Of a stretch of 64,000 bases of DNA, positions 7,854 through 18,752 are shown in pieces (positions within the stretch are counted from its first letter, which is position 1; the number at the start of each line of letters is the position of its first letter). This stretch comes from Rhodosorus marinus (taxonomy: Eukaryota; Rhodophyta; Stylonematophyceae; Stylonematales; Stylonemataceae): assembly GCA_029953675.1 (NCBI GenBank), contig JAMWBK010000008.1:496001-560000 (forward strand), given 5' to 3'. A model generated the notes under the pieces. It searched no databases. It was not told the DNA's origin and saw only the letters and a list, made by a program, of their open reading frames with translations. Both the position numbers and the translations under genes were made by a program.

Positions 7854-10838
7854 CATCGCTTGCGCAGGAGGTTTTCTTTTCTTTTGGATTTCCTGCTTAT
7901 GGAGGTGGCCGACCATCCTCAAGCCGCACTTGCTTGGAAGCTTTTGTTTGTTTTTCCTCGGCCAGTGCTCACGGTCTCCCAGGGGCACGATGCATGTCCA
8001 ATTAGACGCAAAGTTCAATCTTTTCTGGCGGGGGACTTTGCTTTCTTAGAATCTTTATACCTCGCTAGTGTCTCTTCTTCCTCTTCGTGCGGAACTTCAC
8101 CTTCTTCTCGTTCGCGTGGGCAGGTACGGGCAAAGGCAGCAGTGGCACAGGGGGATATTCGGCGTGGGGCGGCCATCCTCCAGCAAGGCGCTTCAGTCGA
8201 GCCGTATCGGACTGACCTGGCTGATCCAGTCGCCGCGTTGTTCCCTGCGCGCGACGTGAGTTGGAACTCTGAGTTCCAGCGTGTCTTAGATCCTTTTGTC
8301 GATTCCTCACGCGGTAGGGGTCGGTTGCTTGTTCGGCCGGATGAGGTTCTGGCTCTGCTTAGGCCCTCCCCGAAAGGTCGTGCACCTGGTCCCTCAGGAC
8401 TCCGGGTCGAACTTTTTCACTGGTTGGGTGAAGAAGGGCTGGACGTCCTTGCGCGGGTACTGGAGGGTCTTGTCAATGGGGACGGTTTTTGCGTAGAGGC
8501 CTGGGCACTATTGTCGCGCTCTCAGCTGGTCCTCTTGCCCAAGCCTGGACATTCAGACCAGACACCTTCCCTTCGGCCAATCGGGATGTGCGAAGCATTG
8601 CGAAAGCTGGCGAGCCGCTTTCTATCGCGTCAGCTCACTAGGGAGGCCAGGGTTTTTTTTGGGTTGACCCAGGTCGGTGTCGGCTATTCAGGTGGCTGTG
8701 AACTGGTGACGCGTATCCTGCAGCTGGACGGTCTCCGCGATGAGCCCTTGGGCACGCTTTCTCTGGATTTCGCCAAGCCGTTTACCAGTGTGTCTCGTGC
8801 ACACGCGCTTGAGGTAGTTCGTCAGCTTTTCCCCTCTGGCTTCCCGTTCTTACGCCGCGTATATGGTGAAGCGCCGAACGGGCCCCGATTTGTCACCTTG
8901 GGTGCCGAGAGCCACACTTTTGCGGCTCATACGGGTGTGCAGCAGGGCGATCCCTTAGGGCCGTTCCTGCACGCCTGTGGATTGCAACTGGTGCTGTTGC
9001 GGCTGAAACATCAGTTGATGATGATCAGTTCCCGCGGGTCCGTGCGGTCGTTTTCCATGACGTTGTGACGCTTCTTGGCACTCCCGACGACCGGCCTACG
9101 ATTTTCTCGGCGAGGTGGCTTCCTTGGTGGGGCTGCGTATCAACCACGCCAAGTGCGACTTCTGGGCGGGGTCTCACTCTCACTGCACCGCGGACGCGGT
9201 TCCATCCAGGTTCCGAGATATTTGGCGAGCTGAGGGCTTCCTTCTGTTCGGTGTCCTCGTAGGCACTCGATATTTGTTGAACGCAGCCTTTCCGCGCTCC
9301 TGAGTCATCATGATGAGCTCCTGACTGAGCTGTGCAGTCTCCCAGAAGGGTACCTCCAGACCGCTCTGCTCACCTTCCGGTTCAGCGCGTGCCAGAGGTT
9401 GACCTATTTTTTGCGGCAGCTACCCTCCGAGTGGGGGCTTGGCTGGCGCTCCGCGCAGACCGAGGAGCGAGGGACGTGCTAGGCACGCTGATGGATGCTG
9501 AGCTATCTGTTTTGGGGGATGCAGAAAAGGACGTCCTTCACCGGCAGATCGCGTTGCCCGTGCGGCTGGGCGGGCTGGCTGTGGGATCTTACGCGGCGAT
9601 CCAGCCGGCGGCTGTAGTGAGTTCGTGGGCCAATGCGCTTAATACATGGTCTACGGAGTGTGATCCGCATGTGAGTGGTTTGTTGAGTGGACTTCGGGTT
9701 GGGCGGCTGGACGGGACTCTCGCTCCACGGCTTGGGAGGGTTTTTGCGGAACTGGTGGCCGCTTTCAACAATGTACCGCCCTGCCGAGTGGTACCCAGGC
9801 TCGTTGCGATTCCTGGGCGGCAGTTCTTGACTCCCTCGGTGGCCAGCGTTCGGGAGTCTCTGCTACAGCACCGTGTGTTGGAAATGGTGTAGAAACTGCC
9901 GAGGATATTGACGCCGTGGCTGTGCCGTCGAGACCGCCAGAGGAGGGCGTTTCCCGGTCGGGTCCGGCCCCTTCGAGGACCGATGTAATCCAAAAAACCC
10001 TTTCGTGGGACATACACCGCGACTCGTATGCCACCCTTCTGAGTTGTCTCAGCTCCCTTTTCTTCGCGGTCATACCTGCGTATCCGCGGTTGGCGCTTAC
10101 CGATCTCGAACTTCGTGTAAGCTTACGACTTTACCTGGGCTTGCCGCAACCCCCTTGGCCTGTTGAGCGGGATTCTAGATGCGCATTGTGCGGGGCCAAT
10201 GTGCCGTGGGGTGATTACGGTGCGCATCTGTTGGCGTCTTGTGCGGAGGTTCAAGGGGCCCGGACCAGACGCCATACGCGGCTCAACCGCTTGTTGCTCC
10301 GCTACCTTCGTTCTCAATCACTCGGTACGGACCGAGAAGTGAAGTATGAGGTCGCTCTGGCGGTGGCATCGGAAATTGCTGATGAGAGTGACGCCCCAGC
10401 GGTACAGCGGGTGGCGGATCTCGTTGTGACTGACCTCAATGCGCGTCGCAGTGAGTACATTGACCTCTCCATGCCTTGCCCTCAGGCGACCAGGTACCTG
10501 CCTGCGTCGGCTCGGCGTCGAGGAGCTGCAGCTCGGTCCATGCGGCAAGTGAAAAAGTCGCAGTACGCGGCAGCGATGTCAAACCCTACCTTTCGCGATT
10601 CGGCGGTGACATACCGGTTCATCCCCCTCATTATTGAGTGCTTTGGCTTGATAGATAGTGTAGGTTCTCGCTGGCACCGAGCTCTGTTTCGCAACGACCC
10701 GGGGCGTTTAGATAGTCTGCTCACGGAGCTTTCTTTGACACTGTGGCGCTCCAATTCTGCTTTGTTTGTGGAAACGCGTCATCAGCGTCTTGTCTCTCGC
10801 TTCTCAGGGTAGTTAGCCTCTGATTAAACGGATCATCA
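7854..10838 (+). mobile_element. Family 1A non-LTR retrotransposon, largest contiguous copy (5' truncated, disabled)
   Basis: About 3 kb of the main ORF. The reverse transcriptase frame is open to 9068: RAPGPSGLRVE, LVLLPKPGHSDQTPSLRPIG, TLSLDFAKPF and TGVQQGDPLGPF are canonical fingers and palm motifs. The catalytic FHDD box is changed to FHDV at about 9054-9065, and a 14-base insertion (ttgatgatgatcag, about 9016-9029) shifts the frame just before it. A second open stretch (9916-10812) carries CALCGANVPWGDYGAHLLASC, a CX2CX11HX4C zinc knuckle, then the restriction-like endonuclease: RVADLVVTDL, EYIDLSMPCPQ, a K/Y helix (KKSQYAA) and IPLIIECFGLIDS. It ends with TAG, a ~20-nt 3'UTR containing AATAAA, and ATCATC. 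Confidence 0.9.
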
Positions 10839-10839
10839 C

Positions 10840-11235
10840 GAACTGATGATGATGACGCGCGTCTACAAACAAAGCAGCATTTGACTGTCACAGGCAGCAT
10901 TTGACTGTCACAGGCAGCATTTGACTGTCACAGGGTCAAAGAAAGCTGCGTTAGCAGACTATCTAGACGCCCTAGGTGGTTGCGAAAGATACCTCGCAGC
11001 CAGCGGAGAAATTCTCCCCCTCACTATTGAATGTTTTGGCTTGATATATAGTGTAGGTTCTCGCTGGCTGCGAGGTATCTCAACGACCCAGGGCGTCTAG
11101 ATAGTCTGCTCACGGAGCTTTCTTTGACCCTGTGGCGTTCAAATGCTGCTTTGTTTGTAGACGCGCGTAATCATCATCATCATCATCAGCGCCTGTCTCT
11201 CGCTTCTAAGGGTAGTTAGCCTCTGAATAAACCTG
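10840..11235. repeat. Fold-back pair of family 1A 3' ends with 20-bp triplication
   Basis: The left arm (10840-11007) is the minus-strand 3' end and the right arm (about 11030-11232) is the plus-strand 3' end; they meet head-to-head at cgcagccagcg near 11000. Within the left arm cagcatttgactgtcacagg is repeated three times exactly (10875-10894, 10895-10914, 10915-10934). In the right arm the coding end contains an expanded TCA tract (about 11167-11187). Confidence 0.9.
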
Positions 11236-12365
11236 ATTGATCCTCGATGTGCATTGTGCGGGGCCAATATGCTTGGGGTGATTACGGTGCGCACTTGTTG
11301 GCGTCTTGTGCGGAGGTTCAAGGGGCCCGGATCAGACGCCTTACGCGGCTCAACCGAGGGCTTTTCCGCTACCTTCGTTCTCAATCGCTCGGTACGGACC
11401 GTGAAGTGGAGCATGAGGTCCCTCTGGCGGTGGCATCGGAAATTGCCGACGAGAGTGACGCCCTAGCGGTACAGCGGGTGGCGAATCTCGTTGTGTCCGA
11501 CCTAAACGCGCGTCGCAGTGAGTACATTGACCTCTCCAACCCTTGTCCTCAAGCGACCAGGTACCTGCCAGCATCCGCTCGGGGTCGAGGAATTGCAGTT
11601 CGGTCCATGCGGCAGGCATGTGAATGAATCGCACTACGCGGCAGCGATGTCAAACCCTACTTTTCGCGATTCAGCGATAACATACCTGTTTGTTCCCCTC
11701 ATTATTGAATGCCGCTTGATATATAGTAGGTTCTCGCTGGCTGCGATGTATCTTTCGCAACGACCCAGGGCGTATAGATAGTCTGCTCACGGAGCTTTGG
11801 GGGGAGTCTCAGCTCCCGTTTCTTCACGGTCATACCTGCGTATCCGCAGGCGCTTACCGATCTCGAACTTCGTGTAAGCTTACGACTTTACCTGGGCTTG
11901 CCGCAACCCCCTTGGCCTGTTGAGCGGGATTCTAGATGCGCATTGTGCGGGACCAATGTGCCGTGGGGTGATTATGGTGCGCATCTGTTGGCGTCTTGTG
12001 CGGAGGTTCAAGGGGCCCGGACCAGACGCCATACGCGGCTCAAGCGCTTGCTTTTCCGCTACCTTCGTTCTCAATCGCTCCGTACTGACCGAGAAGTGGA
12101 GTATGAGGTCGCTCTGGCGGTGGCATCGGAAATTGCCGATGAGAGTGACACTACAGCGTGTGGCGCTCCAATTCTGCTTTGTTTGTGGACGCGCGTCATC
12201 AGCGTCTTGTCTCTCGCTTCTCAGGGTAGTTAGCCTCTGAATAAACGGATCATCATCGAGCTTTCTTTGACCCTGTGGCGCTCAGATGCTGCTTTGTTAC
12301 TAGACGCGCATCAAGGGCGTCTTGTCTCTCGCTTCTCAGGGTAGTTAGCCTCTAAATAAACCTGA
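11236..12365 (+). mobile_element. Three head-to-tail family 1A 3' fragments
   Basis: The first (11236-11800) begins at the zinc knuckle and loses its frame near the end. The second (11800-12257) starts further upstream (GGSLSSRFF-like) but has an internal deletion that removes the endonuclease core between about 12150 and 12160. The third (12258-12365) starts at CTTTCTTTGACCCTG right after an ATCATCATC tail. All end with TTAGCCTCTRAATAAAC. Confidence 0.85.
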
Positions 12366-12440
12366 TGAGTATACGACAATTGCCAGGACTCCCGATTCCG
12401 GGAGTACGGACGCCGGAGAGGTGTACTATGTCGGTACAAA
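12366..12440 (-). mobile_element. Family 2 fragment
   Basis: About 70 bp whose reverse complement matches 7182-7242 (cccggaatcgggagtcct and agcaattgtcgtata blocks). It lies between two family 1 tails. Confidence 0.6.
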
Positions 12441-12445
12441 CGATG

Positions 12446-12975
12446 ATGATCCGTTTATTCAGAGGCTAACTACTCTGAGAAGCGAGAGAGTAGACGCTGA
12501 TGACGCGCGTCCACAAACAAAGCAGAATTGGATCGCCACAGGGTCAAAGAATGCTCCGTGAGCAGACTATCTAAACGCCCCGGGTCGTTGCGAAACAGAG
12601 CTCGCAGCCACCGAGAACCTACACTATCTATCAAGCCAAAGCACTCAATAATGAGAGGCACGAACCGGAATGTCACCGCTGAATCGCGAAAGGTAGGGTT
12701 TGACATCGCTGCCGCGTACTGCGAATCTTTTACTTGCCGCATGGACCGAGCTGCAGCTCCTCGACGCCGAGCCGACGCAGGCAGGTACCTGGTCGCCTGA
12801 GGACAAGGCATGGAGAGGTCAATGTACTCACTGCGACGCGCATTGAGGTCAGTCACAACGAGATCCGCCACCCGCTGTACCTCTGGGGCGTCACTCTCAT
12901 AAGCAATTTCCGATGCCACGGCCAGAGCGACCTCATACTCCACTTCTCGGTCCGTACCGAGATATTGGTACAAAC
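12446..12975 (-). mobile_element. Family 1A retrotransposon 3' end
   Basis: Minus-strand copy starting at its GATGATGATCC tail. The frame is open from about 12973 to 12470 and includes RVADLVVTDLNARRSEY, the KDSQYAAAM helix and FVPLIIECFGLID. It is truncated upstream of the endonuclease. The sequence to about 13200 is unrelated and unassigned apart from a GATGATGATCGATGATGATGATC tract at its end. Confidence 0.85.
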
Positions 12976-13204
12976 CGCGTACAAAGATTCCACCATTCTC
13001 CGACTTCGACTGGGCTGGTGCAACGGCGACATAAAGAGATCTGCACTGAGCTGGCGCGCTGCCTCAACATCCTGCAGTTTAGGGATGTTCAGCAAGAACC
13101 TACAGATTACTTGACAAACTCGAATTTGAGACCGATCTGGTTGGTGTCGATCCACCCACGAACAGCGCAAACAAAGATTTATGATGATGATCGATGATGA
13201 TGAT

Positions 13205-13866
13205 CAGTCTAGTTTTTTTTGCGATCGATGTGACGGTGGTGTCACCCCTACTGACGAGCACCGATAATACTTCTACGCTTCCCCGAACCATGACCCTGCT
13301 AGCTGCCGAGATCTAGAACCTGCTCCGCACTGTCTCGGAGAACTTGCCCGCAGATTGCTCGCCTTCCCTAGCCCACGGCGCCACATGGGACGGACTCCTG
13401 AACCCGAGTCCTGTGCAACGCCCACTGCCGTCAACTGAGACCGCCGAAGACAACCCACCACGGCCTTTAACCCACGTGCATGCGCCTTCTCCAAAGCTCC
13501 GCATCAGACAGCGTACAGGGCGATAGTCGACAAGCCGATGGTCCCAGTCTACATGCGAGCTCTGCCTCGATCAGTAACCGGTGGCGCAAGCGGTCCCTGG
13601 CTTCGCGATATTCCAACAGTCCGCGCACTCTCCGTCACAAGGCATAAACTCATCGTGAAGATCCTTGGAATGCCGCGTTCATCAAGCGCAGCCCGCGCCC
13701 TGCCCCTCCTGCAGAACGACCCATGACATCTCCGGTTATCAACTCCTCCCTCGTTGCTCCCGCTCCCTACGACTGCGGGGGAGCGGTAGGAAGTGTGGAG
13801 GAGTCGATAACCGTAGTCGTCACGGATCCCCATCCATCGACACCACGAGCTAGTGCGGACCACCGT
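13205..13866 (+). mobile_element. Family 2 retrotransposon fragment with zinc knuckle
   Basis: Plus-strand sequence related to 6403-6530: CPSCRTTHDISGYQLLPRC at about 13700-13755 matches the family 2 zinc knuckle. Upstream sequence (13340-13690) is probably the preceding part of the same ORF, but stops interrupt every frame. It ends where a family 1 tail begins. Confidence 0.55.
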
Positions 13867-14020
13867 CTCTCGCTTCTTCACGGAGCTTTCTTTGACCCTG
13901 TGGCGCTCCAATTCTGCTTTGTTCGTGGACGCGCGTCATCAGCGTCTTGTCTCTCCCTTCTCAGGGTAGTTAGCCTCTGAATAAACGGATCTCAGGGTAG
14001 TTAGCCTCTGAATAAACGGG
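13867..14020 (+). mobile_element. Family 1A tail with duplicated terminus
   Basis: A 5'-truncated tail in which the last 31 bases (ctcagggtagttagcctctg and following) are repeated in tandem, 13960-13990 and 13991-14020. Confidence 0.85.
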
Positions 14021-14142
14021 ATGGCATGCTTTATACGCCACCCCACCAAGGAAGCCACCTCGCCAAGAAACTCGTAGGCCGGCACCAGATCGTCAGGGGT
14101 GCCAAGGAGCGTCACATCGTCATGGAAGGCGACTACACTACA
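14021..14142 (-). mobile_element. Family 1 reverse-transcriptase fragment (catalytic box)
   Basis: The minus strand encodes VVAFHDDVTLLGTPDDL and the following LGEVASLVG block: the RT catalytic FHDD motif cut out of context and inverted relative to the copy that follows. Confidence 0.85.
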
Positions 14143-15056
14143 CGCGGCTACACTACACAAAAAAACTTTTCCTCGGACATACATCGCGACTCGTACGCCA
14201 CCCTTCTAGGTGGTTCAGCTTCCTCTCCGCCTTCGACTTTGGCTCGCCTTCGTGCTTTGGGGGGTAGCCTCAGCTCTCACTTCTTTACGGTCATTCCTGC
14301 CTACCCGCGGCTAGTGATAACAGACTTCGAGATGCGCACGAGCTTACGTTTGTACTTTGGCTTGCCCCAACCGCCATGGCCCGCGGCTGGGGCCTCGAGT
14401 TGTAACCTGTGCGGTAGCCACGTGCCGTGCGGTGAATTCGGTGGACACCAGGGGTTGGCGTCCTGTCCGCAGGTCCAGGGGGCCCGGACTCGTCGGCATA
14501 CGCGGCTCAACCGGTTGCTGTTTCGCTATCTTCGTTCCCAGATGCTGGGCACGGACCGGGAGGTGGAGTATGTGGTCCCTCTGCCCGTCGCCACGGCAAT
14601 TACTGATACGGCTGACTCACCAGGGGTGCAGCGGGTGGCGGATCTAGTGGTAACTGATCTCAGCGCCTGTCGGAGTGAGTACGTTGACCTTTCCATTCCT
14701 TGTCCTCAGGCGACCAGATACCTACCCGCATCTGCACGCTGCCGTGGCGCTGCGGCTCGGTCAATGCGGCAACTGAAGGAGTCCCATTACGCTGCAGCTA
14801 TGTTGGACTCTACGATCCGCGATTCGGCCTTGTCCTATCGGTTTGTTCCACTCATCATCGAGTGTTTTGGTTTAGTTGATTGTGTCGGCTCTCGCTGGCT
14901 TCGTGGGCTCTTTCGTCACAGCCCAAGTCGTCTTGATAGCCTCCTCACGGAGCTGTCCTTAACTTTATGGCGTTCCAACGTGGCTTTACTGTTCGACGCG
15001 CGTCATCAGCGTCTTGTTTCTCGCTTCTCAGGGTAGTTAGGCTCTGATAAACTGAT
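14143..15056 (+). mobile_element. Family 1B retrotransposon 3' part with intact endonuclease frame
   Basis: The frame is open from the start of the homology to the TAG at 15034-15036, about 295 residues. It holds CNLCGSHVPCGEFGGHQGLASC (zinc knuckle with an extra residue pair), VADLVVTDLSACRSEYVDLS, KESHYAAAM and FVPLIIECFGLVD. It differs from subfamily A at many positions in both codons and residues, so A and B diverged some time ago. This is one of the two best preserved endonuclease frames in the window. Confidence 0.88.
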
Positions 15057-15236
15057 CAGACCCGTGCGAACTGATGTTTCAGCCGCAACAGCACCAGTTG
15101 CAATCCACAGGCGTGCAGAAACGTCCTTAAGGGATCGCCCTGCTGCACACCCGTACGTGCCGCAACGCTGCGGCTCTCGGCACCCAGGGTGACAATGCGA
15201 GGCACGTGTGGCGCTTGGCCATATACGCGATGTAAG
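15057..15236 (-). mobile_element. Family 1 reverse-transcriptase fragment
   Basis: The minus strand encodes RVYGQAPHVPRIVTLGAES and TGVQQGDPL, the RT segment just before the catalytic box. It is short, inverted and flanked by other family 1 pieces. Confidence 0.8.
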
Positions 15237-16262
15237 AGTGTGTTGGAAATGGTGTAGAAACTGCCGAGGATATTGACGCCGTGGCTGTGCCGTCGAGACC
15301 GCCAGAGGAGGGCGTTTCCCGGTCGGGTCCGGCCCCTTCGAGGACCGATGTAATCCAAAAAACCCTTGCGTGGGACATACATCGGGACTCGTATTGGCAT
15401 ACGAGTCCCGATGTATGTGCCACCCTTCTGAGTTTACCTTCGTACTCGGCGTCGACTTTGGCTCGCCTGCGCGGTTTCGGGGGGAGTCTCAGCTCCTGTT
15501 TCTTCACGGTCATACCTGCGTATCCGCGGTTGGCGCTTACCGATCTCGAACTTCGTGTAAGCTTACGACTTTACCTGGGCTTGCCGCAACCCCCTTGGCC
15601 TGTTGAGCGGGATTCTAGATGCGCATTGTGCGGGGCCAATGTGCCGTGGGGTGATTATGGTGCGCATCTGCTGTTCAAGGGGCCCGGTCCAGACGCCATA
15701 CGCGGCTCAACCGCTTGCTGTTCCGCTACCTTCGTTCTCAATCGCTCGGTACGGACCGAGAAGTGAAGTATGAGGTCGCTCTGGCGGTGGCATCGGAAAT
15801 TGACGATGAGAGTGACGCCCCAGAGGTACAGCGGGTGCCGGATCTCGTTGTGACTGACCTCAATGCGCGTCGCAGTGAGTACATTGACCTCTCCATGCCT
15901 TGCCCTCAGGCGACCAGGTACCTGCCTGCGTCGGCTCGGCGTCGAGGAGCTGCCGCTCGGTCCATGCGGCAAGTGAAAGATTCGCAACGCAGTACGCGGC
16001 AGCGATGTCAAACTCTACCTTTCGCGATTCGGCGGTGACATGCTGGTTCATCCCCCTCATTTTGAGTGCTTTGACTTGATAGATAGTGTAGGTTCTCGCT
16101 GGCTGCGAGCTCTGTTTCGCAACGACCCAGAGCGTTTGGATAGTCTGCTCATGGAGCTTTCTTTGACCCTGTGGCGCTCCAATTCTGCTTTGTTTGTGGA
16201 CGCGCGTCATCAGCGTCTTGTCTCTCGCTTCTCAGGGTAGTTAGCCTCTGAATAAGCGGATC
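15237..16262 (+). mobile_element. Family 1A retrotransposon 3' part with fold-back and deletions
   Basis: It starts at VETAEDIDAVAVPSRPPEE and continues to the usual terminus. A perfect inverted repeat interrupts it at 15375-15418. A short deletion removes the end of the zinc knuckle (after 15670), and small insertions and deletions near 15985 break the endonuclease frame. Confidence 0.88.
15375..15418. repeat. Perfect 20-bp inverted repeat with 4-nt loop
   Basis: acatacatcgggactcgtat (15375-15394), tggc, then its exact reverse complement (15399-15418). Related copies read straight through from cgtat to gccaccc, so the second arm is an inserted reversed copy of the first. Confidence 0.97.
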
Positions 16263-16265
16263 ATC

Positions 16266-16683
16266 ATGTAAGAGCTGGAAGCCGGCGCAGATGACGACCT
16301 CAAGGGCGTGTGCTCTCGACACACTCTTAAACGCGTCGGTGAAATCCACCGAAAACGTGTCCAAGGGCTCATCGCGGCGACCGTCCAACTGCAGGATGCA
16401 CGTCACCAGTGCACAGACCTGAATAGCCGACACCGACCCGGGTCAACCCAAAAAAAACCCTGGCCTCCCTAGTGAGCTGACGCGATAGAAAGCGGCTCGC
16501 CGGCTTCCGCAATGCTTCGCACATCCCGATTGGGCAAAAAACAGAGTATCGCGTGTATAGTCAGTCATAGTCAGTCACGCGCTGGAGGTGGTTCATCAGC
16601 TCTTTCCAGCCGGCTTCCGTTTCTTGCGCAACCGTCATACTTCTCTGGTGAGGGGGTCAATTCTACTCGCCTTCTCACCCTGG
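16266..16683 (-). mobile_element. Family 1 reverse-transcriptase fragments
   Basis: The minus strand from about 16510 to 16268 encodes the SVDFTDAFKSVSRAHALEVV palm region and FFGLTQVG-like sequence. A short plus-strand RT piece (cgctggaggtggttcatcagctctttcc, about 16578-16640) follows. Both are isolated internal fragments. Confidence 0.75.
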
Positions 16684-17160
16684 GGTTTACTGTGAAACTA
16701 ATAACCCCGGAATGGTGTGCTACGAAAGGGATAGGGGACTCACGATAAACGGATCATCGTTTGTTGTAATATGTGACGACTACCGGAGTAATCACCAACT
16801 ACCTAGTACTGAGAGCACTCTCTTGGCTATTGAGGGCAACCCAGGCATTGCCTCTCCACAGCGTGCGGTTCATAGCGGCAAGGGTTCTACTGAGGGCGCT
16901 GCGGTCGGAGTCAGGTGACTCGTGAGCCGCCACCAAGGTCTGTCATCCTACGAGTCGCGAGTTTTCCATAAATCTCGAGGGCTATCAGCATAAAATCCTC
17001 TGAGTCAGCACGGCGGCGCGATATTTGCTGACTTTCCCTTGAGCGGTAGTGTGGGCAGCGAGGCCAGTTCGTGTAGCTGTATGTCGCAGGAAGGCCGCCT
17101 GGAGGGGCTGGTGACTATGACATCGAAGAATAACGGTGTGTTCGCGGGTGTTTCATCGCG
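16684..17160 (-). mobile_element. Family 2 retrotransposon 3' end
   Basis: Reverse-strand copy of the same 3' end as 6600-7143. It reads FFDVIVTSPSRRPS, then KSAKYRAAV, DSEDFMLIALEIYGKLATRRM and a block like RTLWRGNAWVALNS, then the 3'UTR (aacaacccc-like and atagggaac-like blocks). A frameshift separates the first two blocks and stops interrupt the last. Confidence 0.75.
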
Positions 17161-17607
17161 TTTATTCAGAGGCTAACTACCCTGAGAAGCGAGAGACAAG
17201 ACGCTGATGACGCGCGTCTACTAACCAAGCAGCATTTGAGCGCCACAGGATGAAAGAAAGCTCCGTGAGCAGACTGTCTAGACGCCCTGGGTCGTTGCGC
17301 GGAGTCACTCTCGTCAGCAATTTCCGATGCCACAGCCAGAGGGACCTCATACTCCACTTCTCGGTCCGTACCGAGCGATTGAGGACGAAGGTAGCGGAAA
17401 AGCCATCGGTTGAGCCTTGTATGGCGTCTGATCCGGGCCCCTTGAACCTCCGCACAAGACGGCAACAAGTGCTTACCATAATCACCCCAAGGCATATTGG
17501 TCCCGCACAATGCGCATCGAGAATCCCGCTCAACAGGCAAAGGGGATTGCGGCAACCCCAGGTACAGTCGCAAGCTTACACGAAGTTCGAGATCGGTAAG
17601 CGCCAAC
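17158..17607 (-). mobile_element. Family 1A 3' end with internal deletion
   Basis: It starts at its CGTTTATTCAGAGG tail. Near 17298 the sequence jumps from CTGGGTCGTTGCG to CGGAGTCACTCTCG, deleting the endonuclease core. It continues upstream through the zinc knuckle (CALCGTNMPWGDYG). Confidence 0.85.
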
Positions 17608-18180
17608 AAACTCGACGCCAGGGTTCGGCAGTCCCTGCTGCAGCCCCGTGTGTAGCAAATGGTGTAGAAACTGCCGAGGATATTGACGCCATGGCTTTGC
17701 CGTCGAGACCGCCAGAGGAGAGCGTTTCCCGGTCGGGTCCGGCCCCTTCGAGGACCGATGTAATCCAAAAAAATCTTTCATCGGACATATATCCGGATTC
17801 GTATGCCACCCTTCTGAGTTTACCTTCCTGCTCGGCGTCGACTTTGGCTTGCCTGCGCGGTTTGGGGGGGGCGTCTCAGCTTCCGCTTCTTCACGGTCCT
17901 ACCGGCGTATCCGCGGTTGGCGCTTACCGATCTCGAACTTGATCATCCGTTTATTCAGAGGCTAACTACCCTGAGAAGCGAGAGACAAGACGCTGATGGC
18001 GTTCGTGCTCGGCGTCGACTTGGGCTCACCTGCGCGGTTTTGGGGGGGAGTCTCAGCTACCGCTTCTTCACGGTCATACCTGCGTATCCGCGGTTGGCGC
18101 TTACCGATCTCGAACTTGATGATGATGATCCGTTTATTCAGAGGCTAACTACCCTGAGAAGCGAGAGACAAGACGCTGAT
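17608..18180. mobile_element. Duplicated chimeric junction of family 1A pieces
   Basis: Plus-strand piece 17608-17940 stops at CTTACCGATCTCGAACTT and is joined to a minus-strand tail (17941-18000). A second plus-strand piece (18001-18117) stops at exactly the same base and is again joined to a minus-strand tail (18118 on). The two ~175-bp blocks look like a tandem duplication of one junction. Confidence 0.85.
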
Positions 18181-18752
18181 GACGCGCGTCCACAAACAAA
18201 GCAGAATTGGAGCGCCACAGGGTCAAAGAATGCTCCGTGAGCAGACTATCTAAACGCCCTGGGTCGTTGCGAAACAGAGCTCGCAGCCAGCGACAACCTA
18301 CACTATCTATCAAGCCAAAGCACTCAACATGAGGGGGACGAACCGGTATGTCACCGCCGAATCGCGAAAGGTAGGGTTTGACATCGCTGCCGCGTACTGC
18401 GAATCTTTCACTTGCCGCATGGACCGAGCTGCAGCTCCTCGACGCCGAGCCGACGCAGGCAGGTACCTGGTCGCCTGTGGACAAGGCATGGAGAGGTCAA
18501 TGTACTCACTGCGACGCGCATTGGGGGTCAGTCACAACGAGATCCGCTACCCGCTGTACCGCTGGGGCGTCATTCTCATCAGGAATTTCCGATGCCACCG
18601 CCAGAGCGACCTCATACTCCACTTCTCGGTCAGTACGGAGCGATTGAGAACGAAGGTAGCGGAAAAGCAAGCGGTTGAGCCGCGTATGGCGTCTGGTCCG
18701 GGCCCCTTGAACCTCCGCACAAGACACCAACAGATGCGCACCATAATCACCA
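18118..18752 (-). mobile_element. Family 1A retrotransposon 3' end
   Basis: Minus-strand copy that begins with GATGATGATGATCCG and extends upstream to the zinc knuckle, where it is cut. Frame-breaking changes are present. It abuts a plus-strand family 1B tail. Confidence 0.85.

Noticed and set aside
10123-10548. Open frames antisense to the zinc knuckle-endonuclease region, repeated in every family 1 copy
   Set aside because: They recur only because the sense sequence recurs; GC-rich codons keep the antisense frame open. No domain is seen in them.
17608-18180. CRISPR-like alternation of similar blocks
   Set aside because: The repeated blocks are pieces of retrotransposon with coding homology, of unequal length and orientation, in a eukaryotic genome.
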